From Streptosporangiaceae bacterium (lineage in GTDB: Bacteria > Actinomycetota > Actinomycetes > Streptosporangiales > Streptosporangiaceae), in assembly GCA_030039095.1 (NCBI GenBank), contig JASHQP010000385.1, forward strand, positions 1 through 7,502: DNA of 7,502 nucleotides, in the 5' to 3' direction. Under the pieces are notes generated by a model. That model had not been told where the DNA came from. It worked only from the letters and a program-made list of their open reading frames with translations, and did no database searches. Shown here in pieces: positions 1-6,370 of the stretch (position 1 is the stretch's first letter; each line of letters starts with the position of its first letter). The position numbers and the translations under genes are program-made.

Positions 1-1124
1 CGATCATCCGGGCGCTCACACGTGACTGGCGCCTGCTCATCCTCGACGAGTCGACCTCCGCGCTGGATCTGCAGGCACGTGACAAGCTCTTCGGACTGCT
101 CCGCGGGCACATCAGACAGGCAAAGTCGGTGCTGTTCGTCTCGCACCGCATGGACGAGCTGCAGAGATTCGTCCACCGCGCGACAGTGCTTCGCTCCGGC
201 GCGATGGTGGGCACCCTGGAACAGGCCGAGGCCACGCCCGATGCCCTGTTGCGGCTCATGAGCCAAAGGCTGTCGAAAGCATCGCTGGAGAACCTCGACG
301 AGCTACCCGCGCAAGGCGGCGATCAGGTAGCCGGTGTCGAGGGCACCGCAACGGGCCCGGAATCGATCAGACTACGCGGTCAGATTTCGCTGTATGCCAG
401 TTCCAAGCCATTTGAAGTCGCGATCAAGGCCGGCGAAGTTTTCGGCGTCGCCGGACTAGAAGGCCACGGTGGCACAGCATTTCTGGAGACACTTGTGGGC
501 CTGCGTGCGGCCGCTAGCGGCTCCATGACGGCCATAAATCCCGGCGGCCAGACCAAGCCGGTGCGCGGCTACAGCCGCGCGGTCAAGGACGGCATCGCCT
601 ACGTTCCGGGAAGCAGGCAGGCCGAAGGGCTCTTCGCGCCGCTGTCGGTGATCGACAACATGCTCATCGCGACCCTCGCAGAAGACACGGTGCTCGGCTG
701 CTTCCGGCTCAGCCGACTTGCGGCCCGTGCCCGGACGCTCGTCAACAGCCTCGCCATCGAGGTGGCCGACATACGCGAACCGGTCGACGTGCTCAGCGGA
801 GGAAACCAGCAAAAGGTACTCGTCGGCCGCTGGCTTGCCGCTGACCCCTTGGTCCTGGTGATGAACGACCCGCTGCGCGGCGTGGATATCGGGACGAAGC
901 GCCAGTTCTACGGATTGCTGCGCAAGCTCGCCGGCCAGGGAGTCGCGGTGGTTCTGCTGTCCACGGAGATTGAAGAACTGATCCAAGTCTGCGACCAGGT
1001 CGCGGTGTTCCGTGACCAGTCCGTGCAGGCGCTGCTGGACCGTCACGAGATGGGATACGACGAGATCCTGCAGGCCATGTTCGGGCAGAACGTCGGTCCG
1101 TCAGGTGAGGGTGACAAAGGATGA
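1..1124 (+). CDS. Sugar-type ABC transporter ATP-binding protein, RbsA/MglA-like, 5' truncated by window
   Basis: This is the cytoplasmic ATPase of a carbohydrate (ribose/galactose-type) importer, with two nucleotide-binding domains in one chain. The reading frame is open from base 3; 373 codons remain of a family that is usually about 500 aa, so the N-terminal Walker A and signature motifs lie upstream. Domain 1 shows a good Walker B with catalytic Glu (LLILDESTSALD, nt 33-68) and the switch His (SHRMDEL, His at nt 144-146). Domain 2 begins near nt 360. It has a degenerate Walker A (GLEGHGGT, nt 453-476, no Lys), an intact signature LSGGNQQK (nt 792-815), and an eroded Walker B where the usual DEPTRG reads NDPLRG (nt 864-881). 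A Ser-Thr-Glu replaces the switch His (LLSTEIEEL). A weak second domain is normal in this family, though the Walker B change goes further than usual. The stop overlaps the permease start (ATGA), so the two should be one transporter. The imported substrate cannot be read from the ATPase. Confidence 0.95.
   Translation, partial: IIRALTRDWRLLILDESTSALDLQARDKLFGLLRGHIRQAKSVLFVSHRMDELQRFVHRATVLRSGAMVGTLEQAEATPDALLRLMSQRLSKASLENLDELPAQGGDQVAGVEGTATGPESIRLRGQISLYASSKPFEVAIKAGEVFGVAGLEGHGGTAFLETLVGLRAAASGSMTAINPGGQTKPVRGYSRAVKDGIAYVPGSRQAEGLFAPLSVIDNMLIATLAEDTVLGCFRLSRLAARARTLVNSLAIEVADIREPVDVLSGGNQQKVLVGRWLAADPLVLVMNDPLRGVDIGTKRQFYGLLRKLAGQGVAVVLLSTEIEELIQVCDQVAVFRDQSVQALLDRHEMGYDEILQAMFGQNVGPSGEGDKG
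1107..1111 (+). promoter_or_regulatory. Ribosome binding site for the permease gene
   Basis: GAGGG lies 9 nt before the ATG at 1121, inside the end of the ATPase gene. It supports ATG 1121 as the permease start. A second purine run (AAAGG) abuts the ATG but is too close to serve. Confidence 0.5.
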
Positions 1125-2116
1125 GTGCAGTCGAAGCACCAGCCGACCTAGGCCGTGTGCAGGCCCGGTGGAATGTGGGGCGCGTCCCCTACTTCGTGCC
1201 CGCATTGGTCATCCTCGTGGCGATGGTGATTATCAACTCCATCGTTGATCACGGTTTCATCAACAACCAGGGATGGCAGGAGGCGCTGACCGGGGCGGCA
1301 CCACTAATCGTGCTCGCGATGGCGATGACGCCGCCGATTCTCGCCGGCGGCGGTGGCGTGGATCTATCTGTGGGACCGTCCGCGGGCCTGATCAGCGTGC
1401 TTATCGCGGGCGAGTTCGCCCCGCACGGATTGGACAACAGCTACCTGCTGTGGCTGGCAGCGATCCTGCTCGGCTGCGTGGCCGGCGCCATCAACGGTGC
1501 GCTAGTCGCGTTCCTGCGAGTATCGTCGATCATTGCCACCCTGGCCACTTACCTGGTGTTCTCTGGCCTGGCAACGCAGTTGATGCCCAGCCCGGGCGGC
1601 GTCGTCCCGGACGGCATCGCGTCGCTGGCGAACACAACCGACCAGATCCCCAACGTCGTCTTCGTCTTCATCGGGCTCGGCGTGCTATGGATCCTGCTGC
1701 TCCGCTCCTCATATTGGCGCAACCTCATTGCCGTTGGCAGCAACGACCGGGCCGCGTTTACCGCAGGCATTCCCGTCGCCGTCGTACGGTTCACCGCCTT
1801 CGTGCTTGCGGGCGCGATGGCGGGGGTGGGCGGCATCATGCTCACCGCCGTGCTCGACGGCGCCGACGCCACCGTCGGGCCTCAGTACACGCTGATCGCC
1901 ATCGCCGGGGCGGCCGTCGGCGGTGTCAGCCTGGCTGGCGGGCGCGGCGGCCTGGCGGGCGCGGCGGCAGGCGGTGCCTCCCTGTTCCTCATCCAGAACG
2001 TGCTGAGCTTCGTCCAGGTGTCATCGTTCGCTCTTCAGATCGCCTACGGCCTAATCCTGATCTTGGCCATCGTCTTCAACGGCGGGTGGGACTTCCTGCG
2101 ACTGCGGCGCGAATGA
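1121..2116 (+). CDS. Sugar ABC transporter permease, RbsC-like (BPD_transp_2 family)
   Basis: This is the integral membrane subunit that would form the translocation channel with the ATPase just upstream. The 331-aa length is normal for RbsC-type permeases. A short hydrophilic N-terminus (residues 1-22) is followed by a series of hydrophobic segments, near residues 24-43, 58-75, 85-99, 108-130, 135-153, 178-194, 222-244, 256-272, 278-297 and 303-320. Family hallmarks are visible: GGGVDLSVGP at 77-86 (usually GGIDLSVG), AVGSNDRAAFTAGI at 204-217 (the cytoplasmic loop that contacts the ATPase), and GGVSLAGGRGG at 267-277. The C-terminus is short and basic (RLRRE). The start overlaps the ATPase stop as ATGA, implying translational coupling. 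No substrate-binding protein is visible in the window; it is probably upstream of the ATPase. A perfect 17-nt tandem repeat lies inside the gene. Substrate specificity is not readable from the permease. Confidence 0.95.
   Translation: MSAVEAPADLGRVQARWNVGRVPYFVPALVILVAMVIINSIVDHGFINNQGWQEALTGAAPLIVLAMAMTPPILAGGGGVDLSVGPSAGLISVLIAGEFAPHGLDNSYLLWLAAILLGCVAGAINGALVAFLRVSSIIATLATYLVFSGLATQLMPSPGGVVPDGIASLANTTDQIPNVVFVFIGLGVLWILLLRSSYWRNLIAVGSNDRAAFTAGIPVAVVRFTAFVLAGAMAGVGGIMLTAVLDGADATVGPQYTLIAIAGAAVGGVSLAGGRGGLAGAAAGGASLFLIQNVLSFVQVSSFALQIAYGLILILAIVFNGGWDFLRLRRE
1935..1968 (+). repeat. Perfect 17-nt tandem duplication inside the permease gene
   Basis: CTGGCGGGCGCGGCGGC occurs twice, back to back, at 1935-1951 and 1952-1968. 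The unit is not a multiple of three, so the two copies are read in different frames. Together they lie within the stretch encoding Leu-Ala-Gly-Gly-Arg-Gly-Gly and then Leu-Ala-Gly-Ala-Ala-Ala-Gly. The protein on both sides keeps the RbsC pattern and normal length, so this allele is intact. Loss or gain of a copy would shift the frame. Confidence 0.85.
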
Positions 2117-2144
2117 CACCCTGCCACCCCGGCTCAGCGACACT

Positions 2145-2154
2145 AAAGGGAAGG
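2145..2154 (+). promoter_or_regulatory. Purine-rich ribosome binding site for the dehydratase
   Basis: AAAGGGAAGG ends 10 nt before ATG 2165. It is the only Shine-Dalgarno-like run in the 48-nt gap (2117-2164) after the permease. The gap shows no clear inverted repeat and no T tract, so the operon probably continues across it. A GTG at 2177 is a less likely alternative start. Confidence 0.45.
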
Positions 2155-2164
2155 TCGGCCTCCA

Positions 2165-3841
2165 ATGCCATCTGGAGTGCGCAGGAATCTTACGTCATAC
2201 GGAGACGTGGGTTTCTCTCGCTACCTGCGGGGAGCGTTCCTCGCCGGGGCCGGCTTGGACGCCGATGACCTGAGCAAGCCGATTGTCGGCATTGCCGACC
2301 TCACCTCGGACTACAACCCCTGCCACCGGCTGATGCCCGGGCTGGTCGACAACGTCCGGCGCGGGATCATCTCGTCCGGCGGGCTGCCGTTCGTGTTCCC
2401 GACAATCAGTCTGGGCGAGACCTTCTTGCACCCAACCTCGATGCTGTTCCGCAACCTGCTGGCCATCGACACCGAGGAGCTCATCCGTGCCCAGCCGATG
2501 GATGCCGTGGTGCTGCTGGGCGGCTGCGACAAGACCGTGCCCGCGCAGCTCATGGCCGCCGCCGTTACCGATATTCCGGTGATCATTGATGTCGTCGGCC
2601 CGATGCTTTCCGGATCGTGGCACGGTGAGCAACTGGGCGCCTGCACGGACTGCCGCCGGTTCTGGGCTCGCTACCGCGGTGGAGAGCTTTCCGGCAGCGA
2701 GATTGCCGAGGTCGAAGGGCAGCTTGTCAACACTGCCGGGACCTGCATGGTCATGGGGACCGCATCGACGATGGCGTGCCTCACCGAGACGCTGGGCATG
2801 ATGCTGCCGGGTGGCGCTTCGCCGCCTGCGCCCACCGGAAGCCGGCTGCGTCATGCCACCGCCACCGGCCGCCGGGCCGTTGAGCTGGCGAATAATCCCA
2901 TGCTGCCCCGCGAGATACTCACGCCAGCGGCGTTCGAGAACGCGCTGCGCGTGCTAGCCGCGCTCGGCGGCTCCACCAACGCGATCGTGCATCTCCTCGC
3001 GGTCGGGCGTCGCGCCGGCGTCCCGTTGACGCTCGACGACTTCGACCGGATCGCCCGCACCGTCCCGCTGCTCGTGGACCTCAAGCCGTCAGGGCGGGCC
3101 TACATGCAGGACTTCCACAACGCCGGCGGGGTTCCCGTCCTGCTCAAGGCCCTTGCTGACCTGCTTGACCTATCTCATGTCGGCATCGACGGCCTGTCGA
3201 TGGGCGAGCGGCTTGAATCGATCTGCCCTCCGCAGCCGTGGCAAGACATCATCCATCCGCTGACCGCCCCGCTCGGCAACGTCGGTGCGCTGGCGGTGCT
3301 CCGCGGATCGCTGGCTCCGGATGGCGCGGTGATCAAGGTGTCGGCAGCCAGCCCTGGCCTTATGCAGCACGAGGGTCCGGCGGTGGTCTTCGAGTCACCT
3401 GATGACGCGGCGGCACGCCTCGACGACCCCTCGCTCAGGATCACACCCGACCACGTGCTGGTGCTACGCAACGCGGGACCCATCGCGGCCGGCATGCCAG
3501 AGGCAGGATCGCTGCCCATCCCTCGCAAGCTCTCCGCGGCCGGAGTCCAGGATATGGTGCGGATCTCCGATGCCCGGATGAGCGGCACGTCGTACGGGAC
3601 CATCGTGTTGCACTGCGCGCCGGAGAGTGCTGCGGGCGGCCCGCTCGCGCTGGTCCGTGATGGGGACCGCATCCGGCTCGATGTGGCGAATCGGCGTGTG
3701 GACCTGCTCGTTGACGACGACGAAGTCGCCCGCCGCCGTTCAGCTCTGCGCCCGTTCGGACTCCCCGACCGGGGCTGGCGCCGCCTGCACGCCGAGAACG
3801 TCCTGCAGGCCAGCGAGGGCGCCGATCTGAGGTTCCTATGA
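2165..3841 (+). CDS. IlvD/Edd-family Fe-S dehydratase, sugar-acid type
   Basis: Members of this family remove water from 2,3-dihydroxy acids (dihydroxyisovalerate, 6-phosphogluconate, or aldonic acids such as arabinonate and xylonate) to give 2-keto acids. The length, 558 aa, is typical. Three cysteines match the cluster ligands: Cys53 (DYNPCH), Cys121 (GGCDKT) and Cys194 (AGTCMVMG). Glu85, Asp122 and Lys123 match the metal site; the Lys is carbamylated in characterised members. Glu446 (GMPEAGSLPIP) is the probable remaining metal ligand, and Ser473 (DARMSGTSYGT) matches the proposed catalytic base. Other landmarks are GGSTNAIVHL at 268-277 and PGLMQHEGPAVVFE at 397-410. The N-terminal ILVD_EDD domain spans about 35-350 and the C-terminal beta-barrel domain about 365-555. 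An extra Cys160-x-x-Cys163 is present. Placement after a sugar transporter and before a DapA-family lyase favours a sugar-acid dehydratase over branched-chain amino acid synthesis. The substrate is inferred, not shown. Confidence 0.93.
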   Translation: MPSGVRRNLTSYGDVGFSRYLRGAFLAGAGLDADDLSKPIVGIADLTSDYNPCHRLMPGLVDNVRRGIISSGGLPFVFPTISLGETFLHPTSMLFRNLLAIDTEELIRAQPMDAVVLLGGCDKTVPAQLMAAAVTDIPVIIDVVGPMLSGSWHGEQLGACTDCRRFWARYRGGELSGSEIAEVEGQLVNTAGTCMVMGTASTMACLTETLGMMLPGGASPPAPTGSRLRHATATGRRAVELANNPMLPREILTPAAFENALRVLAALGGSTNAIVHLLAVGRRAGVPLTLDDFDRIARTVPLLVDLKPSGRAYMQDFHNAGGVPVLLKALADLLDLSHVGIDGLSMGERLESICPPQPWQDIIHPLTAPLGNVGALAVLRGSLAPDGAVIKVSAASPGLMQHEGPAVVFESPDDAAARLDDPSLRITPDHVLVLRNAGPIAAGMPEAGSLPIPRKLSAAGVQDMVRISDARMSGTSYGTIVLHCAPESAAGGPLALVRDGDRIRLDVANRRVDLLVDDDEVARRRSALRPFGLPDRGWRRLHAENVLQASEGADLRFL

Positions 3842-3860
3842 GACCAGCAATCAGCCGACA

Positions 3861-3866
3861 GAGGAG
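3861..3866 (+). promoter_or_regulatory. Ribosome binding site for the DapA-family lyase gene
   Basis: GAGGAG lies in the 34-nt gap after the dehydratase stop. It sits 9 nt before ATG 3876 and 6 nt before an adjacent in-frame TTG at 3873. ATG is preferred by codon type; the choice changes the protein by one residue. No terminator-like hairpin is seen in the gap. Confidence 0.6.
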
Positions 3867-3875
3867 CTGGAATTG

Positions 3876-4769
3876 ATGAAGCCGCTCGAACGGGGCGTGT
3901 GGGGCGTCCTGCCGACGCCCTTTGAGACCGGGAGCCTCGCCGTGGACGAGGCATCGCTAATCACGGCGCTGGACATGTTTACCCAAGCAGGGGTGACCGG
4001 TGTCGTGGCGCTCGGCGTCTTTGGAGAAGCTGCTCAGCTCACATCGTCAGAGCGAGCTCTTGTGGTTCACACGGCAACCTCTGCCATCGCTCCCGGCAGG
4101 GTGGTGGTCGGGCTCACCTCCACTGACACCACAGAGGCTCTGGAGGAGGCGCGGACTGCGGTCTCCGCGGCCGGTGCCCCGCTGGCCGCCTTGATGGTCC
4201 AGATCAACTCCGAATGCGCCGGGGAAGTGGTCGCACACCTGCGCGCGATCAGCTCACAGACACAGCTCCCCATAGTCCTCCAGGACTATCCAGTGGCCAG
4301 CGGGGTGCGTGTGACGAGTGCCACGATCGTGGAAATCCTCAAGCACAGCGACTGCATCGCCGCAGTCAAGTGCGAGAGCCCGCCGACGTCGCTGGCGATC
4401 GCGCAGCTCGCGCCGCACACCAGCGTCTCTTTGTTCGGCGGGCTGGGCGGGATCGGCCTGCTCGATGAGCTGCAGGCGGGAGCAGCGGGCGTAATGACCG
4501 GCTTTTCCTATCCCGAGGTTCTCGTTGCGATCGTCCAGGCGTGGCGCCGTGGTGGCTACGCCGCCGCGCGTGCCGCTATTGAGCCGTGGCTTCCTCTGAT
4601 CAACTTCGAGGCGCAGGCCGTTGTTGGCCTGTCGATCCGCAAGGAGAACCTGCGCCGCCGCAGAGTCCTTGCCAGCGCAGCGGTCCGCCCCCCGGCACTC
4701 TCATTTCCGGCGCCCATGACGCCCCTGGCCAACGCGCACCAGCGTGGCATCGAAGAGCTGAGTCTGTGA
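3876..4769 (+). CDS. DapA/NanA-superfamily class I lyase (dihydrodipicolinate synthase-like)
   Basis: The superfamily consists of TIM-barrel enzymes that form a Schiff base between a lysine and a 2-keto acid. They either cleave or build C-C bonds, or dehydrate and decarboxylate (2-keto-3-deoxy sugar acid aldolases, KDG dehydratase, N-acetylneuraminate lyase, DapA). The length is 297 aa from ATG 3876. The N-terminal GVWGVLPTPF (7-16) is typical. The Schiff-base Lys is Lys165 (AAVKCE) and the active-site Tyr is Tyr138 (LQDYP). GGLGG at 188-192 and GAAGVMTGFSYPE at 202-214 close the barrel pattern. The canonical GTTGE loop reads GVFGE (47-51), so both threonines are missing, including the one in the DapA proton relay. 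True lysine biosynthesis is therefore unlikely. With the adjacent dehydratase, a role on a 2-keto-3-deoxy acid is the natural inference. The C-terminal tail (about 258-297) is Arg-rich and then Pro/Ala-rich. The stop overlaps the next start (TGATG). Confidence 0.9.
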   Translation: MKPLERGVWGVLPTPFETGSLAVDEASLITALDMFTQAGVTGVVALGVFGEAAQLTSSERALVVHTATSAIAPGRVVVGLTSTDTTEALEEARTAVSAAGAPLAALMVQINSECAGEVVAHLRAISSQTQLPIVLQDYPVASGVRVTSATIVEILKHSDCIAAVKCESPPTSLAIAQLAPHTSVSLFGGLGGIGLLDELQAGAAGVMTGFSYPEVLVAIVQAWRRGGYAAARAAIEPWLPLINFEAQAVVGLSIRKENLRRRRVLASAAVRPPALSFPAPMTPLANAHQRGIEELSL

Positions 4770-5554
4770 TGGACCTCGGCATCGCGCGCAAGGTGGCTCT
4801 GGTATGCGGCGCGACCTCAGGCATCGGCCACGCGGTGGCTGCCGCGCTGCTGGGCGAGGGCGCCCGCGTCGCGCTGTGCGGCCGCCGTGGCGAGCTGGCG
4901 ACCGAGCAGGCGGCAGAATTGGCCGCCGAGCCGCACGACGCGATCGGCCTCGCGCTCGACCTGACCGACCGCGAGAGCATCTCGGCGGCGGTCGCCGAAA
5001 TCAGGTCGAGCCTGGGGAACATTGACATCCTCATCGTCAACGGCGGTGGCCCGCCTGCCTCGACCGCCGTCGGGCTGCGCCCCGACCAGAGCGCAGCCGC
5101 GTCCGCCCTGCTGCTCGACGGACCGCTGCGGCTCATCGGCGAGTGCTTGCCTGGCATGCGCGAGCGGTCCTGGGGGCGGATCGTGGCGGTGGGCTCGAGC
5201 GCCGTCCAGGTACCCATATCCGGGCTGGCGACGTCGGCAATGTACCGGGCGGCTCTGGCGTCATACCTCAAGCTGCTGTCCCGTGAGGTCGCCGCTTCGG
5301 GCGTGACGGTCAACATGGTGCTTCCGGGGCGAATCGACACCGAACGCGTTGCCGAGCTGGACGCAAGCAAGGCGCGGGCGCAGGGCGCGACCGTGGCGGA
5401 AATCCGGCGAGCGAGCCAGGCGACGATCCCGGCAGGGCGCTACGGCGATCCCCGCGAGCTCGCAGCGGCCGTCCTGTTCCTCTGCGGTTCGCCGGCGTCG
5501 TTCATCACCGGCGAGCAGCTGCGGGTCGACGGGGGAATGGTCAGTGGCTTTTGA
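4769..5554 (+). CDS. Atypical short-chain dehydrogenase/reductase-fold protein lacking the Tyr/Lys catalytic pair
   Basis: This is a 261-aa Rossmann-fold protein of the SDR superfamily, most of whose members use NAD(P)(H) to oxidise or reduce alcohols and ketones. The nucleotide-binding motif GATSGIG sits at 14-20. VNGGGPP (90-96) replaces the usual NNAG. Ser143 fits the catalytic serine. Counting without gaps from that serine, and back from the conserved SREVAASGVTVN segment (171-182), the Tyr position holds Ser156 and the Lys position Arg160. The tetrad Asn position appears to be Leu (about 115). The C-terminal ITGEQLRVDGG (246-256) is standard. From memory, a BKR-like SDR subgroup (cd05344) lacks a good tetrad and has a similar Ser-x-x-x-Arg arrangement; this protein resembles it. 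It may be a dehydrogenase with altered chemistry, or a binding protein. ATG 4769 overlaps the preceding stop by one base. An in-frame GTG at 4766 is possible; the only Shine-Dalgarno-like run, GAAGAG 4752-4757, is weak. Confidence 0.9.
   Translation: MDLGIARKVALVCGATSGIGHAVAAALLGEGARVALCGRRGELATEQAAELAAEPHDAIGLALDLTDRESISAAVAEIRSSLGNIDILIVNGGGPPASTAVGLRPDQSAAASALLLDGPLRLIGECLPGMRERSWGRIVAVGSSAVQVPISGLATSAMYRAALASYLKLLSREVAASGVTVNMVLPGRIDTERVAELDASKARAQGATVAEIRRASQATIPAGRYGDPRELAAAVLFLCGSPASFITGEQLRVDGGMVSGF
5531..5536 (+). promoter_or_regulatory. Ribosome binding site fixing a GTG start inside the SDR gene
   Basis: GGGGGA lies within the last codons of the SDR gene, 7 nt before GTG 5544. It is the reason for choosing that GTG as the start of the next gene instead of an upstream start in the same open frame. 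Confidence 0.6.
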
Positions 5555-6353
5555 GCTGCCAGCGTCAGCGGTCGCCCGGATCACCCCGGCCGACACCGCA
5601 CGATGGATCGAGAAGGCGCAGCTGCGCATCGACCCGCTGCGCGGTGCGATTGCCGCCGCCGGTGGCAGGTCGCGTCGAGTCACGGGTCGTAGCATTCGCG
5701 ATCTCAGCGAGGCGGCCTTCGGCAACTTCATGCTTTCCTGGCTGGTTCCGCGTGGCGAGGACGTGGAGATCAGTCACCTGCCGGACGGCCGCTTCTTCCT
5801 TCGCCTGCTGGACCTCACGTACCGGCCACTGTTTGACCGGGAGCCCGGGCTGCGCGGCTGCCTGCTCGATGGCTCGCGCCTGGAACTGGCCTTGACCAAT
5901 GACGTGCTCCAGGCGCAGGCGGCTGGCCCGCCGGGTCGGTACAGCATGGTTCGTCACCATGCGCTGGTTCTGCACGCCGCGACGCACTGGCTCGAGGAGC
6001 CAGGGCGTACTCGCTGGCTGCGGCTTTACGACAGCGTCACCGCGTTGGTGCCGCGGCGCCCTGGACCGCCCTCGGCTGACGAGTTGGCTCACATCGAGGG
6101 CAGCGCGTTCGCGGACTTCGAGCTGCACGCCGAGGCCAGCCGCGACCCGGCGGAGGCGACCGCCATGCTTGCCGATCCAGGAAAGCTGCGCAACGTGATC
6201 CAGTACCAGATCGTTGCGGCTGCTGCGATCGGCGTGCTCGAGCGGGACAGGCTGTCCCGCGGCGTGGGTAACTGCGGCGAGTGGATGACTGGCCAGATCA
6301 GCGCCGCAACGAGTGACGACTATCTGCTCGAGCAGTGGCGATCGCTGCTGTGA
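5544..6353 (+). CDS. Conserved-operon protein of unknown function, 269 aa
   Basis: I do not recognise this protein. The frame is open well upstream of 5544, but the strong ribosome site at 5531-5536 and the normal SDR end favour GTG 5544, giving 269 aa and an 11-nt overlap with the SDR gene. The composition looks like a soluble globular protein, with no signal peptide, no clear membrane segment and no nucleotide-binding loop. Visible traits are an aromatic/Leu-rich stretch GRFFLRLLDLTYRPLF (82-97), a histidine cluster (MVRHHALVLHAATHW, 135-149; His138, His139, His144, His148) and a second polar region around FELHAEASRDPAEA (192-205). A single late cysteine sits in GNCGEW (242-247). The His cluster could bind a metal, but no known metal motif is matched. 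Codon use resembles the neighbours and the coding direction is consistent, so it is a real gene. Its tight overlap suggests it works with the SDR protein or the following amidohydrolase. Confidence 0.8.
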   Translation: MAFELPASAVARITPADTARWIEKAQLRIDPLRGAIAAAGGRSRRVTGRSIRDLSEAAFGNFMLSWLVPRGEDVEISHLPDGRFFLRLLDLTYRPLFDREPGLRGCLLDGSRLELALTNDVLQAQAAGPPGRYSMVRHHALVLHAATHWLEEPGRTRWLRLYDSVTALVPRRPGPPSADELAHIEGSAFADFELHAEASRDPAEATAMLADPGKLRNVIQYQIVAAAAIGVLERDRLSRGVGNCGEWMTGQISAATSDDYLLEQWRSLL

Positions 6354-6359
6354 CGGTTC

Positions 6360-6365
6360 GGGAGG
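6360..6365 (+). promoter_or_regulatory. Ribosome binding site for the amidohydrolase gene
   Basis: GGGAGG sits 5 nt before ATG 6371, in the 17-nt gap after the preceding stop. It is the best Shine-Dalgarno match in the window and fixes the start. Confidence 0.7.
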
Positions 6366-6370
6366 ACCGT

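Noticed and set aside
864..872. Sequencing error explaining the Asn-Asp Walker B in the second ATPase domain
   Set aside because: The frame is intact and Walker A and the switch His are degenerate too, so the pattern is consistent with a genuinely weakened domain. A single-base error at the Asn codon cannot be excluded without reads.
2117..2164. Possible terminator or promoter in the permease-dehydratase gap
   Set aside because: No stem-loop followed by a T tract is visible and no convincing -10/-35 pair. Only a purine-rich ribosome site is present.
1273..2268. Alternate + frame over the permease, 331 codons
   Set aside because: It is extremely Arg/Pro/Gly-rich low-complexity translation. 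The overlapping frame has the RbsC motifs and membrane segments.
3175..3954. Minus-strand open frame over the end of the dehydratase and the following gap
   Set aside because: Ser/Arg/Pro-rich shadow of the dehydratase C-terminal domain, which has clear family motifs on the + strand.
4586..4768. N-terminal extension of the SDR gene upstream of ATG 4769
   Set aside because: The extension would overlap the lyase gene by about 180 nt and is Pro/Arg/Gly-rich with no SDR homology. The Rossmann Gly motif sits at the normal distance (residue 14) from ATG 4769.
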